From Tolypothrix bouteillei VB521301 (GTDB lineage: Bacteria > Cyanobacteriota > Cyanobacteriia > Cyanobacteriales > Nostocaceae), in NCBI RefSeq assembly GCF_000760695.4, contig NZ_JHEG04000001.1, positions 2,140,717-2,204,716 of the forward strand: a DNA stretch of 64,000 nt, in the 5' to 3' direction. Positions within the stretch are counted from its first letter, which is position 1. Each line of letters opens with the position of its first letter. Positions 34,121 through 43,303 of this stretch are shown here, in pieces. Both the position numbers and the translations under genes were made by a program. The notes beneath the pieces were generated by a model that did no database searches, had not been told where the DNA came from, and saw only the letters and a list, made by a program, of their open reading frames with translations.

Positions 34121-35026
34121 TCATGATTCTAATTCCTCCAGGTTAATCCCCAAAGCTCCTAACTGCTCTGGAGTAAGCGCTTTCAGTTTTTCAGCCAATT
34201 TCAGCCGTTTTTGCTGTTCTTGTTCCTTCATTTGACGTTCTCGTTCTGCTTCTTTCACAGCTTGTTCTGTATCTGTGAGTATCCAGTTGCCTTCTGAATC
34301 ATACCAGCGCAACCACTGACGAATAATTCCTTCAAACTCTCCTTGCCACACTCCCAATCCTAAATTTAACTCTGAAATCCAAAACCGAGGATTCTCAGCA
34401 TCTATAGTTTGCTCTTGGTAGTGTCCTCCCTCCAGTTTGAACCCACGCAAGCGATTGCTATAGCGACTAAACACTGCATAGTATGGTACTCGCAAGATAC
34501 GTTCGTATACATCCCATTTTCTCGGCGGCACTTGTTTCAGAGTTTGCCCATTGCTGGACTCTGATGCCAAACTCATTGTGCTGACATCTTCTGTACTCCT
34601 TTCTCCGAACATTGGTTCCAATTCTGCATAATCGCCCAAATCTTCTTTTTGTGTACCTGGTGATAGCAGTTCTACCACTACAAAAGGATTGACTCCTTCT
34701 TGCCAAACTACATAGCTAGAACGCAAGTCTTTTTCTTCATACAATCTCGGTACATCTAGCACTAAAAACCAATCCGGGCGTTTGTACCACTGAGTATGAC
34801 GTACATCATAGTACAGATTTAAATCCGACCCCGTAAATATTCGCTCGTAAGAATAATTTGTCAATCGGATTGTTCGACTGAGCAGCTGCGGCTGCAAATC
34901 GTGAAATTCATCAGGCAAACCAGGTTCCTCCGCATCTTCACTGGGTAGATCGTACATCGTTGGTAGTGTCAGTTTTGGCGGTAGGGGTGGATTTGCTGGC
35001 AGGATGAAGAAGTTAGTTGGCTGCAT
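34121..35026 (-). CDS. Uma2 family protein with charged C-terminal coiled coil
   Basis: A 301-residue member of the large cyanobacterial Uma2 subgroup. The core has YYDVRHTQWYKRPDWFLVLDVPRL, then VNPFVVVELLSPGTQKEDLG with the PD-(D/E)XK-like acidic residues, and KWDVYERILRVPYYAVFSR. The C-terminus after residue 250 is a Glu/Lys/Gln-rich coiled coil (EAERERQMKEQEQQKRLKLAEKL) ending in the motif LTPEQLGALGINLEEL. It starts at ATG 35026. Nuclease fold is known for the family; the role is not. The neighbouring xisH fragment also has a nuclease-type fold, but no joint operon is implied. Confidence 0.85.
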   Translation of the reverse strand: MQPTNFFILPANPPLPPKLTLPTMYDLPSEDAEEPGLPDEFHDLQPQLLSRTIRLTNYSYERIFTGSDLNLYYDVRHTQWYKRPDWFLVLDVPRLYEEKDLRSSYVVWQEGVNPFVVVELLSPGTQKEDLGDYAELEPMFGERSTEDVSTMSLASESSNGQTLKQVPPRKWDVYERILRVPYYAVFSRYSNRLRGFKLEGGHYQEQTIDAENPRFWISELNLGLGVWQGEFEGIIRQWLRWYDSEGNWILTDTEQAVKEAERERQMKEQEQQKRLKLAEKLKALTPEQLGALGINLEELES

Positions 35027-35169
35027 GGCAACTCATTCACAAATTGAGCTTTTCTCCGATTGTATCTTCTGTGAGTACCCGACTTTTTTCCCGACTTCAA
35101 CCGACTGACAAGGAATCTTACAGTTGCTTAAGCTATTGAGCAAAGAGGTAAAAATCAAGGTGAAAACGG

Positions 35170-36120
35170 ATGATTAACACCCTCAGCCCAATGTCTCAGG
35201 TAGGACTGGCTTCTTCTCCCACGCACTACTTTCAACTTCTACACCGAATTCGTTCTCTTGCAGATAATTATCTTTCCATTGAGAAACTGTGCGATCGCTT
35301 GCAAGATTTACCCATTCAGTTTGAAAATCCACAACCCCGTCCCTGGAAACAAATTGACTGGCAAGCTATTTCTTCAAATCAAATTATAGGCTTAGACAGA
35401 GAAGTCTTTTTGTCCATCTTGAGAGGTGCAATGGACACGGAAGCTCCCATTCGGGCATATACTCAAACCAGCCGACAATATTTGGAAAACTTACACCCCC
35501 AGCTAGCGCGATTTGTGGGCGGAACAGTCGATGAAACGGGAAAGTTAATCGAACCTGGATTGTGGGAAAAAGAAGAGCGCCAGCACACTCCCGCTTTGAT
35601 GAAAGTCTATTACCAATTAACGGGTGAGAAGATTACCGCAACTTTCCGCACGGTTAGAGATTATCTCCCTACTGACGACCCACATGAAGACTTATATCGC
35701 CATGGATTGCATCGTGTTGCCACTGAATACGGCGCAACTTGTCTCTATTTATGGTTGATGGCGCATACAACAGGCGCACTTCAAGATGTTTTGGAGGAAT
35801 TGGTTCAGGATGAAATCAATCACATGAGTAAATTCTGGGGGTTTGGTGTCTGGGCTTTTCCAGATACTTCTTTAATAAAGGTAGGACACACGCTTCTGAA
35901 AACACGCCATAAAGACTACAAACGCAACAGCCTGATGCGTACTTTAAAACGCATGATGGGTACACTGAACTGGAGTTCTTGGTCTTTGACCAACAGAATA
36001 ACTCTCTTGTTTGCTTTCAGCTATGCAATGCGTCGTTTGTGGATTTGGAACGATCGCTTAACGCCAAAGTATTTACAAGGCTTGTTCGACCATACAACGT
36101 TACTAACTCCTAACCCTTAA
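35170..36120 (+). CDS. Ferritin-like diiron protein (acyl-desaturase-like)
   Basis: The 316-residue protein is largely helical. Two Glu/His motifs stand at ferritin-like spacing: KEERQHTPAL (E-x-x-H type) near residue 145 and DEINHMSKFW near residue 222, with single Glu residues in the intervening helices (TEYGATCLYLWLMAHT). This is the diiron ligand pattern of the acyl-ACP-desaturase/ferritin superfamily, so an oxidation or hydroxylation is likely. It is cytoplasmic, without signal or membrane segments. The isoprenyl transferase gene begins 9 bp after its stop and is probably co-transcribed, which hints at a lipid or isoprenoid substrate; that is inference. Confidence 0.65.
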   Translation: MINTLSPMSQVGLASSPTHYFQLLHRIRSLADNYLSIEKLCDRLQDLPIQFENPQPRPWKQIDWQAISSNQIIGLDREVFLSILRGAMDTEAPIRAYTQTSRQYLENLHPQLARFVGGTVDETGKLIEPGLWEKEERQHTPALMKVYYQLTGEKITATFRTVRDYLPTDDPHEDLYRHGLHRVATEYGATCLYLWLMAHTTGALQDVLEELVQDEINHMSKFWGFGVWAFPDTSLIKVGHTLLKTRHKDYKRNSLMRTLKRMMGTLNWSSWSLTNRITLLFAFSYAMRRLWIWNDRLTPKYLQGLFDHTTLLTPNP

Positions 36121-36129
36121 CAACTAACC

Positions 36130-36879
36130 ATGACTTCAACACTACCTTTAGATTTAGATCCCCATCGCTTACCCCAACATGTCGCTGTTATTATGGATGG
36201 CAATGGTCGATGGGCAAACCAACGAGGATTACCCCGCATCGCCGGACACCGTCAGGGTGCAAAAACCCTGAAAGAATTGTTGCGCTGTTGTAAAGATTGG
36301 GGAATAAAAGCGCTAACAGCTTATGCCTTTTCTACTGAAAACTGGCGGCGACCCCTTGAAGAAGTAGATTTTCTCATGCTTCTGTTTGAAAAATTGTTGC
36401 GCCAAGAATTAGCTCAAATGCATCGCGAAGGGGTGCGAATCTCATTTATTGGGGATTTGTCAATTCTACCTACCTCTTTACAAGCTGAGATTGAGCGTTC
36501 AATGGCAGAGACTTTGCACAATCAAGCACTTCATTTTACTGTTGCAGTCAATTATGGCAGTCGCAGTGAGATCGCAAGAGCTTGTCGTCGAATAGCACAA
36601 CTCGTGCAACAGGGGGAAGTTAACCTGGAAGATGTTGAAGAAAATTTAATCGAACAAACGCTTTACACCGCAGGGACTCCCGAACCCGATTTATTGATTC
36701 GCACAAGTGGTGAAATGCGATTGAGTAATTTTCTCCTCTGGCAAATGGCTTATACAGAATTGTATTTTACTGATATTTTTTGGCCCGATTTCGATCGCTC
36801 GGCATTTCATCAGGCTTTACTCAGTTACCAAAGACGCGATCGTCGTTTTGGTCAAGTCAAAACTTCTTTGTCTGCATAA
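36130..36879 (+). CDS. uppS: Isoprenyl transferase (cis-prenyltransferase)
   Basis: Condenses isopentenyl diphosphate onto an allylic diphosphate in cis, making polyprenyl carriers for cell-wall glycans. The catalytic motif [27 protein letters not shown] carries the essential Asp (residue 23). [12 protein letters not shown] and the C-terminal [28 protein letters not shown] are the conserved regions III and V. The 249-residue length is normal. Cyanobacteria often carry more than one copy, so the chain length of this one is not determined by sequence alone. It is 9 bp downstream of the ferritin-like gene. Confidence 0.93.
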   Translation: MTSTLPLDLDPHRLPQHVAVIMDGNGRWANQRGLPRIAGHRQGAKTLKELLRCCKDWGIKALTAYAFSTENWRRPLEEVDFLMLLFEKLLRQELAQMHREGVRISFIGDLSILPTSLQAEIERSMAETLHNQALHFTVAVNYGSRSEIARACRRIAQLVQQGEVNLEDVEENLIEQTLYTAGTPEPDLLIRTSGEMRLSNFLLWQMAYTELYFTDIFWPDFDRSAFHQALLSYQRRDRRFGQVKTSLSA

Positions 36880-37417
36880 AGTGTCACTCCTAGCCCGTCC
36901 TTACATTGGATAGGCTGGGAATGTTCACTCAATGTCTATTTACAAGAAGTAGATGAAATACTTTTTACTTAGCCACGATCTAGGTAACAAAAGCAGTTTT
37001 TATACCAACTTAAGTCTTATTTCTAACACCCTAAGATAGATGCTCTCTGCTTGAAGAGACTGTTACAAATATTAATAATTTAATTCTGGAATTTTTTATG
37101 CTTGCCGATCCATTGGCTACAGTAGTTTTGAGGGTGCATAGTGTATAAAAAGATTATCACTAACAAATCTGGAAAAGTTCATTTAGGCAGTGTAGTGGTA
37201 ACTATAGAGATTGGCTTGGGGTTTGGCTCGTACACTCACAGGATAAGTGCCTAATGGTGTTATTTTTGTGACCAATATTATTCTGTTTACCAATTGACTG
37301 TATCGTAAAAAACTTTTACATTTCTTAATATGTTTGCGGTAAGCAGAACTACTCTAACAACAATGTTGAAAATTTGTTAAGAAGGATTACAAAGGATTAC
37401 CCTAGGAAGTAAATCTT
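36880..37417. other. 538-bp intergenic region
   Basis: A/T-rich with no open frame, no hairpin repeat and no recognisable RNA. It must hold the promoter of the NDH-2 gene; an AGGA ribosome-binding site lies at about 37404, just before its start. Confidence 0.4.
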
Positions 37418-38767
37418 ATGATGAACACCGTTGATAGCCAGCCACCCCATCATGTAGTTATAGTAGGCGGAGGATTTGGGGGTTTATATGCCGCAAAAGC
37501 ACTGGGACGTGCTGATGTAAAAGTTACTTTAATTGATAAGCGCAATTTTCACCTATTTCAACCATTGTTATACCAAGTGGCTACTGGTACTGTCTCCCCT
37601 GCTGATATCTCCTCACCCCTACGTTCGATTCTCAGTAAGAGCAAAAATACAAAAGTGCTGCTTGGAGAAGTGACCGACATCGATCCTCAAGCACAAGAAG
37701 TGACTTTGGGCGAAGAAGCAATACACTACGATTCCCTGATCCTTGCTACAGGTGCAAAACACTCTTACTTTGGGAAAGATCAATGGGAAGAATTTGCACC
37801 TGGTTTAAAAACAGTGGAAGATGCGATTGAAATGCGCCGTCGGATTTTTATGGCGTTTGAAGCGGCTGAAAAGGAAACTGACCCTGAAAAACGCCGAGCT
37901 TGGTTAACTTTTGTTATTGTTGGTGGTGGTCCTACAGGTGTTGAACTAGCAGGTGCGATCGCAGAACTGGCTTACCACACGATGAAAGAGGATTTCCGCA
38001 ATATCGATACGTCTGAAGCACAAGTTCTTCTTCTAGAAGGAATGGATCGCGTTCTTCCTCCTTTTGCATCAGAATTATCCAAAGAAGCAGAAGCGTCTCT
38101 TACACGGTTAGGTGTGAGCGTACAGACAAAAACGCTGGTGACGAATATAGAAGGCGATCTGATTACTCTAAAGCAAGGAGATGAGTTCCAACAGATTGCA
38201 GCCAAAACAGTGTTGTGGGCGGCTGGTGTCAAAGCTTCTCCTCTGGGTAAGTTGCTAGCAGAGCGGACAGGATCTGAGTGCGATCGCGCTGGAAGAGTGA
38301 TTGTTGAGCCAGATTTGAGTCTCAAAGGGTTTTCCAATATTTTTGTGGTTGGTGACTTAGCACATTTTGCCCATCAGAATGGCAAACCCCTACCTGGTGT
38401 TGCTCCTGTCGCCATGCAGGAAGGACAATACGTTGCTCAATTAATTCAACAGCGCATGAAAGGTAAGACACTGCCACAGTTTTCCTATACTGACATGGGT
38501 AGCCTAGCGGTGATCGGACAAAATGCTGCGGTTGTAGACTTAGGTTTTGCCAAATTTACAGGTTTTATAGCGTGGTTATTCTGGCTGGTTGTTCACATTT
38601 ATTTCTTGATTGAGTTTGACAACAAGCTCTTGGTGATGATTCAGTGGGGCTGGAACTATTTCACCCGCAAGCGTGGAGCTAGATTGATTACCGGGAAGGA
38701 AGTCATGCAAGCTACTGAGAGCGGGTACTACGCACCTGCGGATAACAGACAGTTGGTTAGTGGTTAG
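37418..38767 (+). CDS. Type II NADH dehydrogenase (NAD(P)/FAD-dependent oxidoreductase)
   Basis: Passes electrons from NAD(P)H to membrane quinone without pumping protons. The N-terminal FAD-binding site is HHVVIVGGGFGGLYAAKAL (GxGxxG), and LIDKRNFHLFQPLLYQVATG is the NDH-2 hallmark. The NADH-binding second Rossmann site is FVIVGGGPTGVELAGAIAEL, and NIFVVGDLAH is the FAD-contact motif. The C-terminal part after residue 370 is hydrophobic (FIAWLFWLVVHIYFLIEF) and anchors it to the membrane. The 449 residues are standard. Starts at ATG 37418 (a second ATG follows at once) after AGGAAG. It is followed by the glcE-glcF pair with a heptamer spacer. Confidence 0.93.
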   Translation: MMNTVDSQPPHHVVIVGGGFGGLYAAKALGRADVKVTLIDKRNFHLFQPLLYQVATGTVSPADISSPLRSILSKSKNTKVLLGEVTDIDPQAQEVTLGEEAIHYDSLILATGAKHSYFGKDQWEEFAPGLKTVEDAIEMRRRIFMAFEAAEKETDPEKRRAWLTFVIVGGGPTGVELAGAIAELAYHTMKEDFRNIDTSEAQVLLLEGMDRVLPPFASELSKEAEASLTRLGVSVQTKTLVTNIEGDLITLKQGDEFQQIAAKTVLWAAGVKASPLGKLLAERTGSECDRAGRVIVEPDLSLKGFSNIFVVGDLAHFAHQNGKPLPGVAPVAMQEGQYVAQLIQQRMKGKTLPQFSYTDMGSLAVIGQNAAVVDLGFAKFTGFIAWLFWLVVHIYFLIEFDNKLLVMIQWGWNYFTRKRGARLITGKEVMQATESGYYAPADNRQLVSG

Positions 38768-38820
38768 TGGTTGGTGGTTAGTGGTACTTTTTAACTACTA
38801 ACCACTAACTACTAACTAGT
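38761..38820. repeat. Heptamer inverted repeat before glcE
   Basis: GTTAGTG/GGTTGGT units face CTAACCA/CTAACTA units across a short T-rich centre. The array overlaps the last codons of the NDH-2 gene. Confidence 0.7.
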
Positions 38821-38824
38821 AACA

Positions 38825-40069
38825 ATGAACAAACTTTGGGAAAGTCTACCAGTCGAGAGGCAAAATTCTATCTTGGAAGCGATCGCATCCTCTAGCCCTC
38901 CTGGTTGTCTCATTTCTCCCAACACAATTGAAGAACTAGCAGCAGTCATTGCAGAAGCACACAGTAAGAAGCAGCGCATTTTACTTTGCGGGAGTGGTAG
39001 CAAACTCAACTGGGGTGGGTTAGCTAAGGGTATAGATGTCGTAATCAGTACCGAACGGATAAACCAACTGCTCGAACACGCAGTTGGTGATTTGACTGTT
39101 ACAGTGGAAGCAGGAATGAAATTTTCTCACCTGCAAAAAATTTTGGCAAACTCCAAACAATTTCTGGCAATTGACCCGACTTCACAAGAGTCAGCAACTA
39201 TTGGTGGTATTGTTGCTACTGCTGATACGGGTTCTTTAAGACAGCGTTATGGCAGCGTGCGGGATCAAATACTGGGTATAACTTTTGTTCGCTCTGATGG
39301 TAAGATTGCTAAAGCTGGGGGACGAGTGGTGAAAAATGTTGCCGGGTACGACTTGATGAAGTTGTTCGCTGGCTCGTTTGGTACTTTAGGTGCGATCGCT
39401 CAAGTTACGTTTCGCTTGTATCCTTTTTTGGAAGCATCAGCTACGGTCGTCTTAGTTGGGGATGCATCGGCTGTATCTCAAGCCGCTGATACTTTGCGGG
39501 GTTCTGCGCTCACACCAACTCAGTCCGATTTACTGTCGCTTCAATTGGTGTCTGGGTTGGGTTTGGGTCAAGGATTGGGCTTGATGGTTCGTTTTCAAAG
39601 TATCGCTGAGAGTGTGAAAGAACAGTCCAATCAACTTTTGGAAGTTGGAAAGCAACTGGGTCTGCGGGGGATGCTTTATTCGGGGACGGATGAAGCGGAT
39701 TTATGGCTGAGATTGCGAGAACAAATTCATGATGTTTCTCATACGCCTGCAATTACCTGCAAAATAGGAGTATTACCGACTTCATCTGTTGAGGTTTTGA
39801 CTCGCTCGGAGTTGGGTTGGATTCATGTTGCAAGTGGTTTGGGGGTATTGCGGTTTGAGGGTGAAAAGATTGAGAAGGTTTTGGAGATGCGGAATCTGTG
39901 TCAAAGGAATGGCGGGTTTGTGACTGTTTTGGTAGCACCAGCGAGGGTGAAGGAAAGTTTGGATGTGTGGGGTTATGGTGGTAATGCTTTGGCGTTAATG
40001 CGTCGAATTAAAGAACAGTTTGATTCTGGGTATATTTTTAGTCCCGGTCGTTTTGTGGGTGGGATTTAG
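38825..40069 (+). CDS. glcE: Glycolate dehydrogenase FAD subunit GlcE
   Basis: Part of the enzyme that oxidises glycolate to glyoxylate in photorespiration. The 414-residue FAD-binding oxidoreductase has the FAD_binding_4 region (PNTIEELAAVIAEAHSKKQRILLCGSGSKLNWGG; TIGGIVATADTGSLRQRYGSVRDQILGITFV; AGGRVVKNVAGYDLMKLFAGSFGTLGAI) that matches GlcE. The C-terminal substrate half (FEGEKIEKVLEMRNLCQRNGG, DSGYIFSPGRFVGGI) is of normal length. Starts at ATG 38825. The iron-sulphur partner GlcF follows downstream with a repeat inserted between them; GlcD is not adjacent and must be elsewhere, if the complex needs it. Confidence 0.9.
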   Translation: MNKLWESLPVERQNSILEAIASSSPPGCLISPNTIEELAAVIAEAHSKKQRILLCGSGSKLNWGGLAKGIDVVISTERINQLLEHAVGDLTVTVEAGMKFSHLQKILANSKQFLAIDPTSQESATIGGIVATADTGSLRQRYGSVRDQILGITFVRSDGKIAKAGGRVVKNVAGYDLMKLFAGSFGTLGAIAQVTFRLYPFLEASATVVLVGDASAVSQAADTLRGSALTPTQSDLLSLQLVSGLGLGQGLGLMVRFQSIAESVKEQSNQLLEVGKQLGLRGMLYSGTDEADLWLRLREQIHDVSHTPAITCKIGVLPTSSVEVLTRSELGWIHVASGLGVLRFEGEKIEKVLEMRNLCQRNGGFVTVLVAPARVKESLDVWGYGGNALALMRRIKEQFDSGYIFSPGRFVGGI

Positions 40070-40084
40070 GAAATTTGAACTGCA

Positions 40085-40200
40085 AAGACGAGCCAGTGCG
40101 GCGTGGTGAATCCAGCCCTGGAGGCGGGTTTCCCGCGACCACCGGGACTAGTGAACCCGGAGGGGGGTTCCCCCTGTTAAAGCACCTGGTGTCGCAAAGT
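40085..40200. repeat. G/C-rich dispersed repeat between glcE and glcF
   Basis: Contains GAGCCAGTGCGGCG, GGCGGGTTTCCCGCG and GAACCCGGAGGGGGGTTCC, palindromic blocks that from memory are a common dispersed family in Scytonema/Tolypothrix-type genomes. It is open in the glcF frame by chance, so it would extend GlcF artificially if an upstream start were used. Confidence 0.65.
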
Positions 40201-40233
40201 TCGCGAAGAAAGAGAGGGGAGGGTCATAAGATC

Positions 40234-41565
40234 GTGGAAGTTTCGGAAGGTTTTTTGGATAAGAAGGTTGGGTTTGATGGGAACCATCCTCCCGAACCAA
40301 AGTTGATTGATACTTGTGTTCACTGTGGGTTTTGTCTTTCGACTTGTCCCAGTTATAGAGTGCTTGGGAAGGAGATGGATTCTCCACGAGGACGTATCTA
40401 TTTGATGGATGGGATTAATGAGGGTGAGATTCCTTTGAATGAAGCGACGGCTCAGCATTTTGATAGTTGTTTGGGATGTCTTGCTTGCGTGACGACTTGT
40501 CCTTCTGGGGTGCAGTATGACAAGTTAATTTCTGCGACGCGTCACCAGGTGGAACGGAATTATCCTCGCAGTTTGTCGGAGCAATTTTTTAGGAAACTGA
40601 TTTTTTCTTTGTTTCCTTATCCTAATGTTTTAAGGGTGTTGCTGGTTCCATTGTTTGTTTATCAGAAGTTAGGTTTGCAAAAACTGGTGCGGAATGTTGG
40701 GTTGTTGAAACGGGTGTCTCCTCGGTTGGCTGCGATGGAGTCAATTTTGCCGGAAATTACTCTAAAATCGTTTCAAAGTCATTTGCCGAGTATTATTCCT
40801 GCTCGAGGTGCAAAACGCTACCGAGTGGGAATGATTTTGGGGTGCGTGCAAAGGCTGTTTTTCTCTCCGGTGAATGAGGCGACCGTGCGAGTTTTAACGG
40901 CTAATGGTTGTGAGGTGGTTATTCCTAAAAGTCAGGGGTGTTGTGCGGCGCTTCCGGAACATCAGGGACAAACGGAACAGGCGAAAGCCTTAGCAAGGCA
41001 AATGATTGATAGTTTTGCTGATACTGGTGTAGATTTCATTATCATTAATGCTGCAGGGTGCGGTCATACTTTGAAGGAGTACGGTCACATCTTGGAGGAT
41101 GACTTAGAGTATCGCGACAAAGCTAAAGAGTTTGCGGCTAAGGTGAGAGATGTTCAGGAGTTTTTGATGAGTGTTGGTTTGAGTGCAAAATTGTCTCCTC
41201 TGACAGACCGACCTCTGACTTTAGTTTATCAAGATGCTTGTCATTTATTGCACGGTCAAAAGATTAGCGTCCAACCGCGTCAGTTGTTACGGCAAATTCC
41301 TGGGGTGAAGTTACGCGAGCCGCTTGATGCTGCTATTTGTTGTGGTAGTGCGGGTGTTTATAATATGTTGCAGCCAGAGGTGGCTGAGGAATTGGGTAGA
41401 CAAAAGGCACAGAATTTGCTTGACACGGGTGCGGAGTTGATTGCTTCTGCAAATCCCGGTTGTACTTTGCAAATTCGTAAGGCGTTGCAATCTCAAGGTA
41501 AGGATATTGCGATCGCTCACCCAATTGAGTTGTTGGATTATTCGATTCGGGGCGTGAAGCTTTAA
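40234..41565 (+). CDS. glcF: Glycolate dehydrogenase iron-sulphur subunit GlcF
   Basis: Transfers electrons from GlcE/GlcD to the quinone pool. GTG 40234 is chosen, after GGGAGGG, since the family starts EVSEG then a FDGNHPPEPKLIDTCVHCG stretch; the open frame upstream is repeat sequence. 443 residues. Two 4Fe-4S motifs are CVHCGFCLSTCP and CLGCLACVTTCP. Two CCG-type domains follow (GCCAALPEHQGQ and ICCGSAGVYNMLQ), as in other HdrD/GlcF-like subunits. The gene converges on rps1, with a shared terminator between them. Confidence 0.9.
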   Translation: MEVSEGFLDKKVGFDGNHPPEPKLIDTCVHCGFCLSTCPSYRVLGKEMDSPRGRIYLMDGINEGEIPLNEATAQHFDSCLGCLACVTTCPSGVQYDKLISATRHQVERNYPRSLSEQFFRKLIFSLFPYPNVLRVLLVPLFVYQKLGLQKLVRNVGLLKRVSPRLAAMESILPEITLKSFQSHLPSIIPARGAKRYRVGMILGCVQRLFFSPVNEATVRVLTANGCEVVIPKSQGCCAALPEHQGQTEQAKALARQMIDSFADTGVDFIIINAAGCGHTLKEYGHILEDDLEYRDKAKEFAAKVRDVQEFLMSVGLSAKLSPLTDRPLTLVYQDACHLLHGQKISVQPRQLLRQIPGVKLREPLDAAICCGSAGVYNMLQPEVAEELGRQKAQNLLDTGAELIASANPGCTLQIRKALQSQGKDIAIAHPIELLDYSIRGVKL

Positions 41566-41570
41566 GTGCA

Positions 41571-41612
41571 AAAAAAGAGGGTTAACCCCTCTTTCATAAA
41601 AAATTTTTTTTA
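41571..41612. terminator. Bidirectional intrinsic terminator between glcF and rps1
   Basis: AAAGAGG and CCTCTTT pair around GTTAACC-like central bases (41574-41594), and poly-A stands on the left and poly-T on the right, so the hairpin plus U-run works on both strands. The two genes converge here. Confidence 0.8.
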
Positions 41613-41644
41613 ACGCTGCGATCGCGATCGCAACGACAAACGGA

Positions 41645-42646
41645 TTACTCTTCAATTGCTGCTGGTATTTCCTCTTCAATTGCTGATGGTATTTCCTCAG
41701 CAACAACAGCAATATCTTCAACGGCGGGTGCTGCAGCTTGACCTTGTTGTTTCGCCAACAATTGTTCCCTATACTTGGCAGCCATTTCTTCTGCTTTATC
41801 ATATACCAACTGACGATTTTTGATCATGTCACCTGGTTCTGGTTCCAACTGCTTGGTAGATAGTGAAATACGACCGCGTTCTGCATCCAAGTCAATGATC
41901 ATGACTTTTACTTCATCATTAACATTGAACACGCTGTGTGGTGTATCTATATGTTCGTGGGAGATTTCAGAGATATGCAGTAGACCGCTAACACCGCCAA
42001 TATCAATAAATGCACCGTAAGGTTTAATACCGCGCACAGTACCAATAACCACCTCACCAACTTCCAGACGGTTCATCTTACGCTCAACTAGCGCTCGACG
42101 GTGAGAGAGAACAAGGCGATTGCGTTCTTCATCTACCTCTAAGAACTTTAACGGCAATTCTTCACCTACCAACTCTTCTTTTGGTTTGCGAGTGCTGATG
42201 TGAGATCCGGGGATGAACCCGCGCAATCCCTCAATCCGAACCAGCGCACCTCCGCGATTGGTAGCAAACACACCAGAACGGACAGTTGCATCTTCTGCTT
42301 GTAACTGCCGCACTCGTTCCCACGCTCGCATATACTCTATACGGCGAATGGAAAGTGTTAATTGACCGTCTTCATTTTCATCAGTGAGGATGAAAAATTC
42401 CCGCGTTTCATTAGACTGTAATACTTCTTCCGGGCTATCTACCCGGTTGATAGACATTTCTTGTATAGGTATGTATGCTGCCGTTTTTGCACCTATGTCA
42501 ATCAGAGCGCCGCGCGGCTCTATGCTGAATACTGTACCAGGCACTATATCACCTGGGCTAAAGTGATAATCATATTTGTCTAGTAGAGCAGCGAAATCGT
42601 CATGCGTAAACCCAATTTCAGGAGCGGTTAATTTCTGATTGACCAT
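41645..42646 (-). CDS. rps1: 30S ribosomal protein S1
   Basis: Binds mRNA and helps place it on the small ribosomal subunit. The 333-residue cyanobacterial short form has three S1 domains: DIVPGTVFSIEPRGALIDIGAKTAAYIP (about 33-100), SGVFATNRGGALVRIEGLRGFIPGSH (118-180) and GEVVIGTVRGIKPYGAFIDIGGVSGLLHIS (195-262). The C-terminal tail carries near-tandem EEIPSAIEEEIPAAIEE, a small repeat of the kind that can vary between strains. Start ATG 42646. It converges on glcF. psbT and psbB lie upstream on the same strand, an arrangement often kept in cyanobacteria. Confidence 0.95.
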   Translation of the reverse strand: MVNQKLTAPEIGFTHDDFAALLDKYDYHFSPGDIVPGTVFSIEPRGALIDIGAKTAAYIPIQEMSINRVDSPEEVLQSNETREFFILTDENEDGQLTLSIRRIEYMRAWERVRQLQAEDATVRSGVFATNRGGALVRIEGLRGFIPGSHISTRKPKEELVGEELPLKFLEVDEERNRLVLSHRRALVERKMNRLEVGEVVIGTVRGIKPYGAFIDIGGVSGLLHISEISHEHIDTPHSVFNVNDEVKVMIIDLDAERGRISLSTKQLEPEPGDMIKNRQLVYDKAEEMAAKYREQLLAKQQGQAAAPAVEDIAVVAEEIPSAIEEEIPAAIEE

Positions 42647-43027
42647 GCTAATTGTTTCCCAGTTATTTTTCTCCGTAAATGTTTTGCCTCCTAGCGATGT
42701 ATATGCAAGCGCCCACTTTCAGGCATTCCACACCTACATCCCTGTTCATATTAGCGCAAAAGAGCCGATCTGAACACATTCACTTCCAGATCAAACATTA
42801 TACCAGATATTTTTTTGATATCTGTCAATCTTCCGGAGAAAATAAGGAAATTAATTTTTACTATCTTTACGACTACCTATTTTACCAACAAATGTTCGCT
42901 CGTGTTTTAGAAATTAGGGTTTAGAGATTTTAAGTATGAATCTTGACTAATGGCTGTTAAAAGTGAAAAGGATGAAGGGTAGAGCTATGAGCCTCTATCC
43001 TTCATCCTTCACACTTTATACTTCTGT
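42647..43027. other. Intergenic region between psbT and rps1
   Basis: Holds the rps1 upstream region and, next to psbT, a hairpin at 42961-43016 (separate entry). An 81-codon plus-strand open frame at 42679 has no ribosome-binding site or composition support and is ignored. No nrdR gene is present, although it often sits here. Confidence 0.45.
42961..43016 (-). terminator. Long hairpin just after psbT
   Basis: AAGTGAAAAGGATGAAGG and CCTTCATCCTTCACACTT face each other around a 20-nt loop with minor mismatches, 12 nt past the psbT stop. The units are of the same AGGATGA heptamer family as 17401-17469. It could end the psbB-psbT transcript or protect its 3' end. Confidence 0.55.
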
Positions 43028-43135
43028 TTACTTCTTCTCTTTGGTTTCAATGCGAGGAGGTTCGCGAAAAGCGATCGCAAAAAAGAGAGTTCCTATAGCC
43101 AATGTCAAAATTAGAATGTAAGCAACGCTTTCCAT
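43028..43135 (-). CDS. psbT: Photosystem II protein T (PsbT)
   Basis: A 35-residue single-span thylakoid protein at the photosystem II dimer interface. The translation begins [20 protein letters not shown] and ends [13 protein letters not shown], matching cyanobacterial PsbT in length and in the conserved N-terminal MESVAY and the charged C-terminus. It lies 168 bp downstream of psbB on the same strand, the conserved psbB-psbT order. The gap between them holds GAAGTAT/GAAGTGT repeat units and a partly complementary block, an unusual amount of repeat for a photosystem operon. The gene is too short for most open-frame listings. Confidence 0.95.
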   Translation of the reverse strand: MESVAYILILTLAIGTLFFAIAFREPPRIETKEKK

Positions 43136-43303
43136 AAGTCAAATTCCTGCCTACTTACCCACCGATTACTAGTTCTAGTGTAACAAGACTTGGTAAAAAA
43201 GATGAAGGTGAAAGCACGAAAGATGAAAAAACGAGTTTGCCTGACTTCTTGTAAAACCAAGTTCTTTTTCATACTTCATACTTCACACTTCACCGTTGCT
43301 TGC

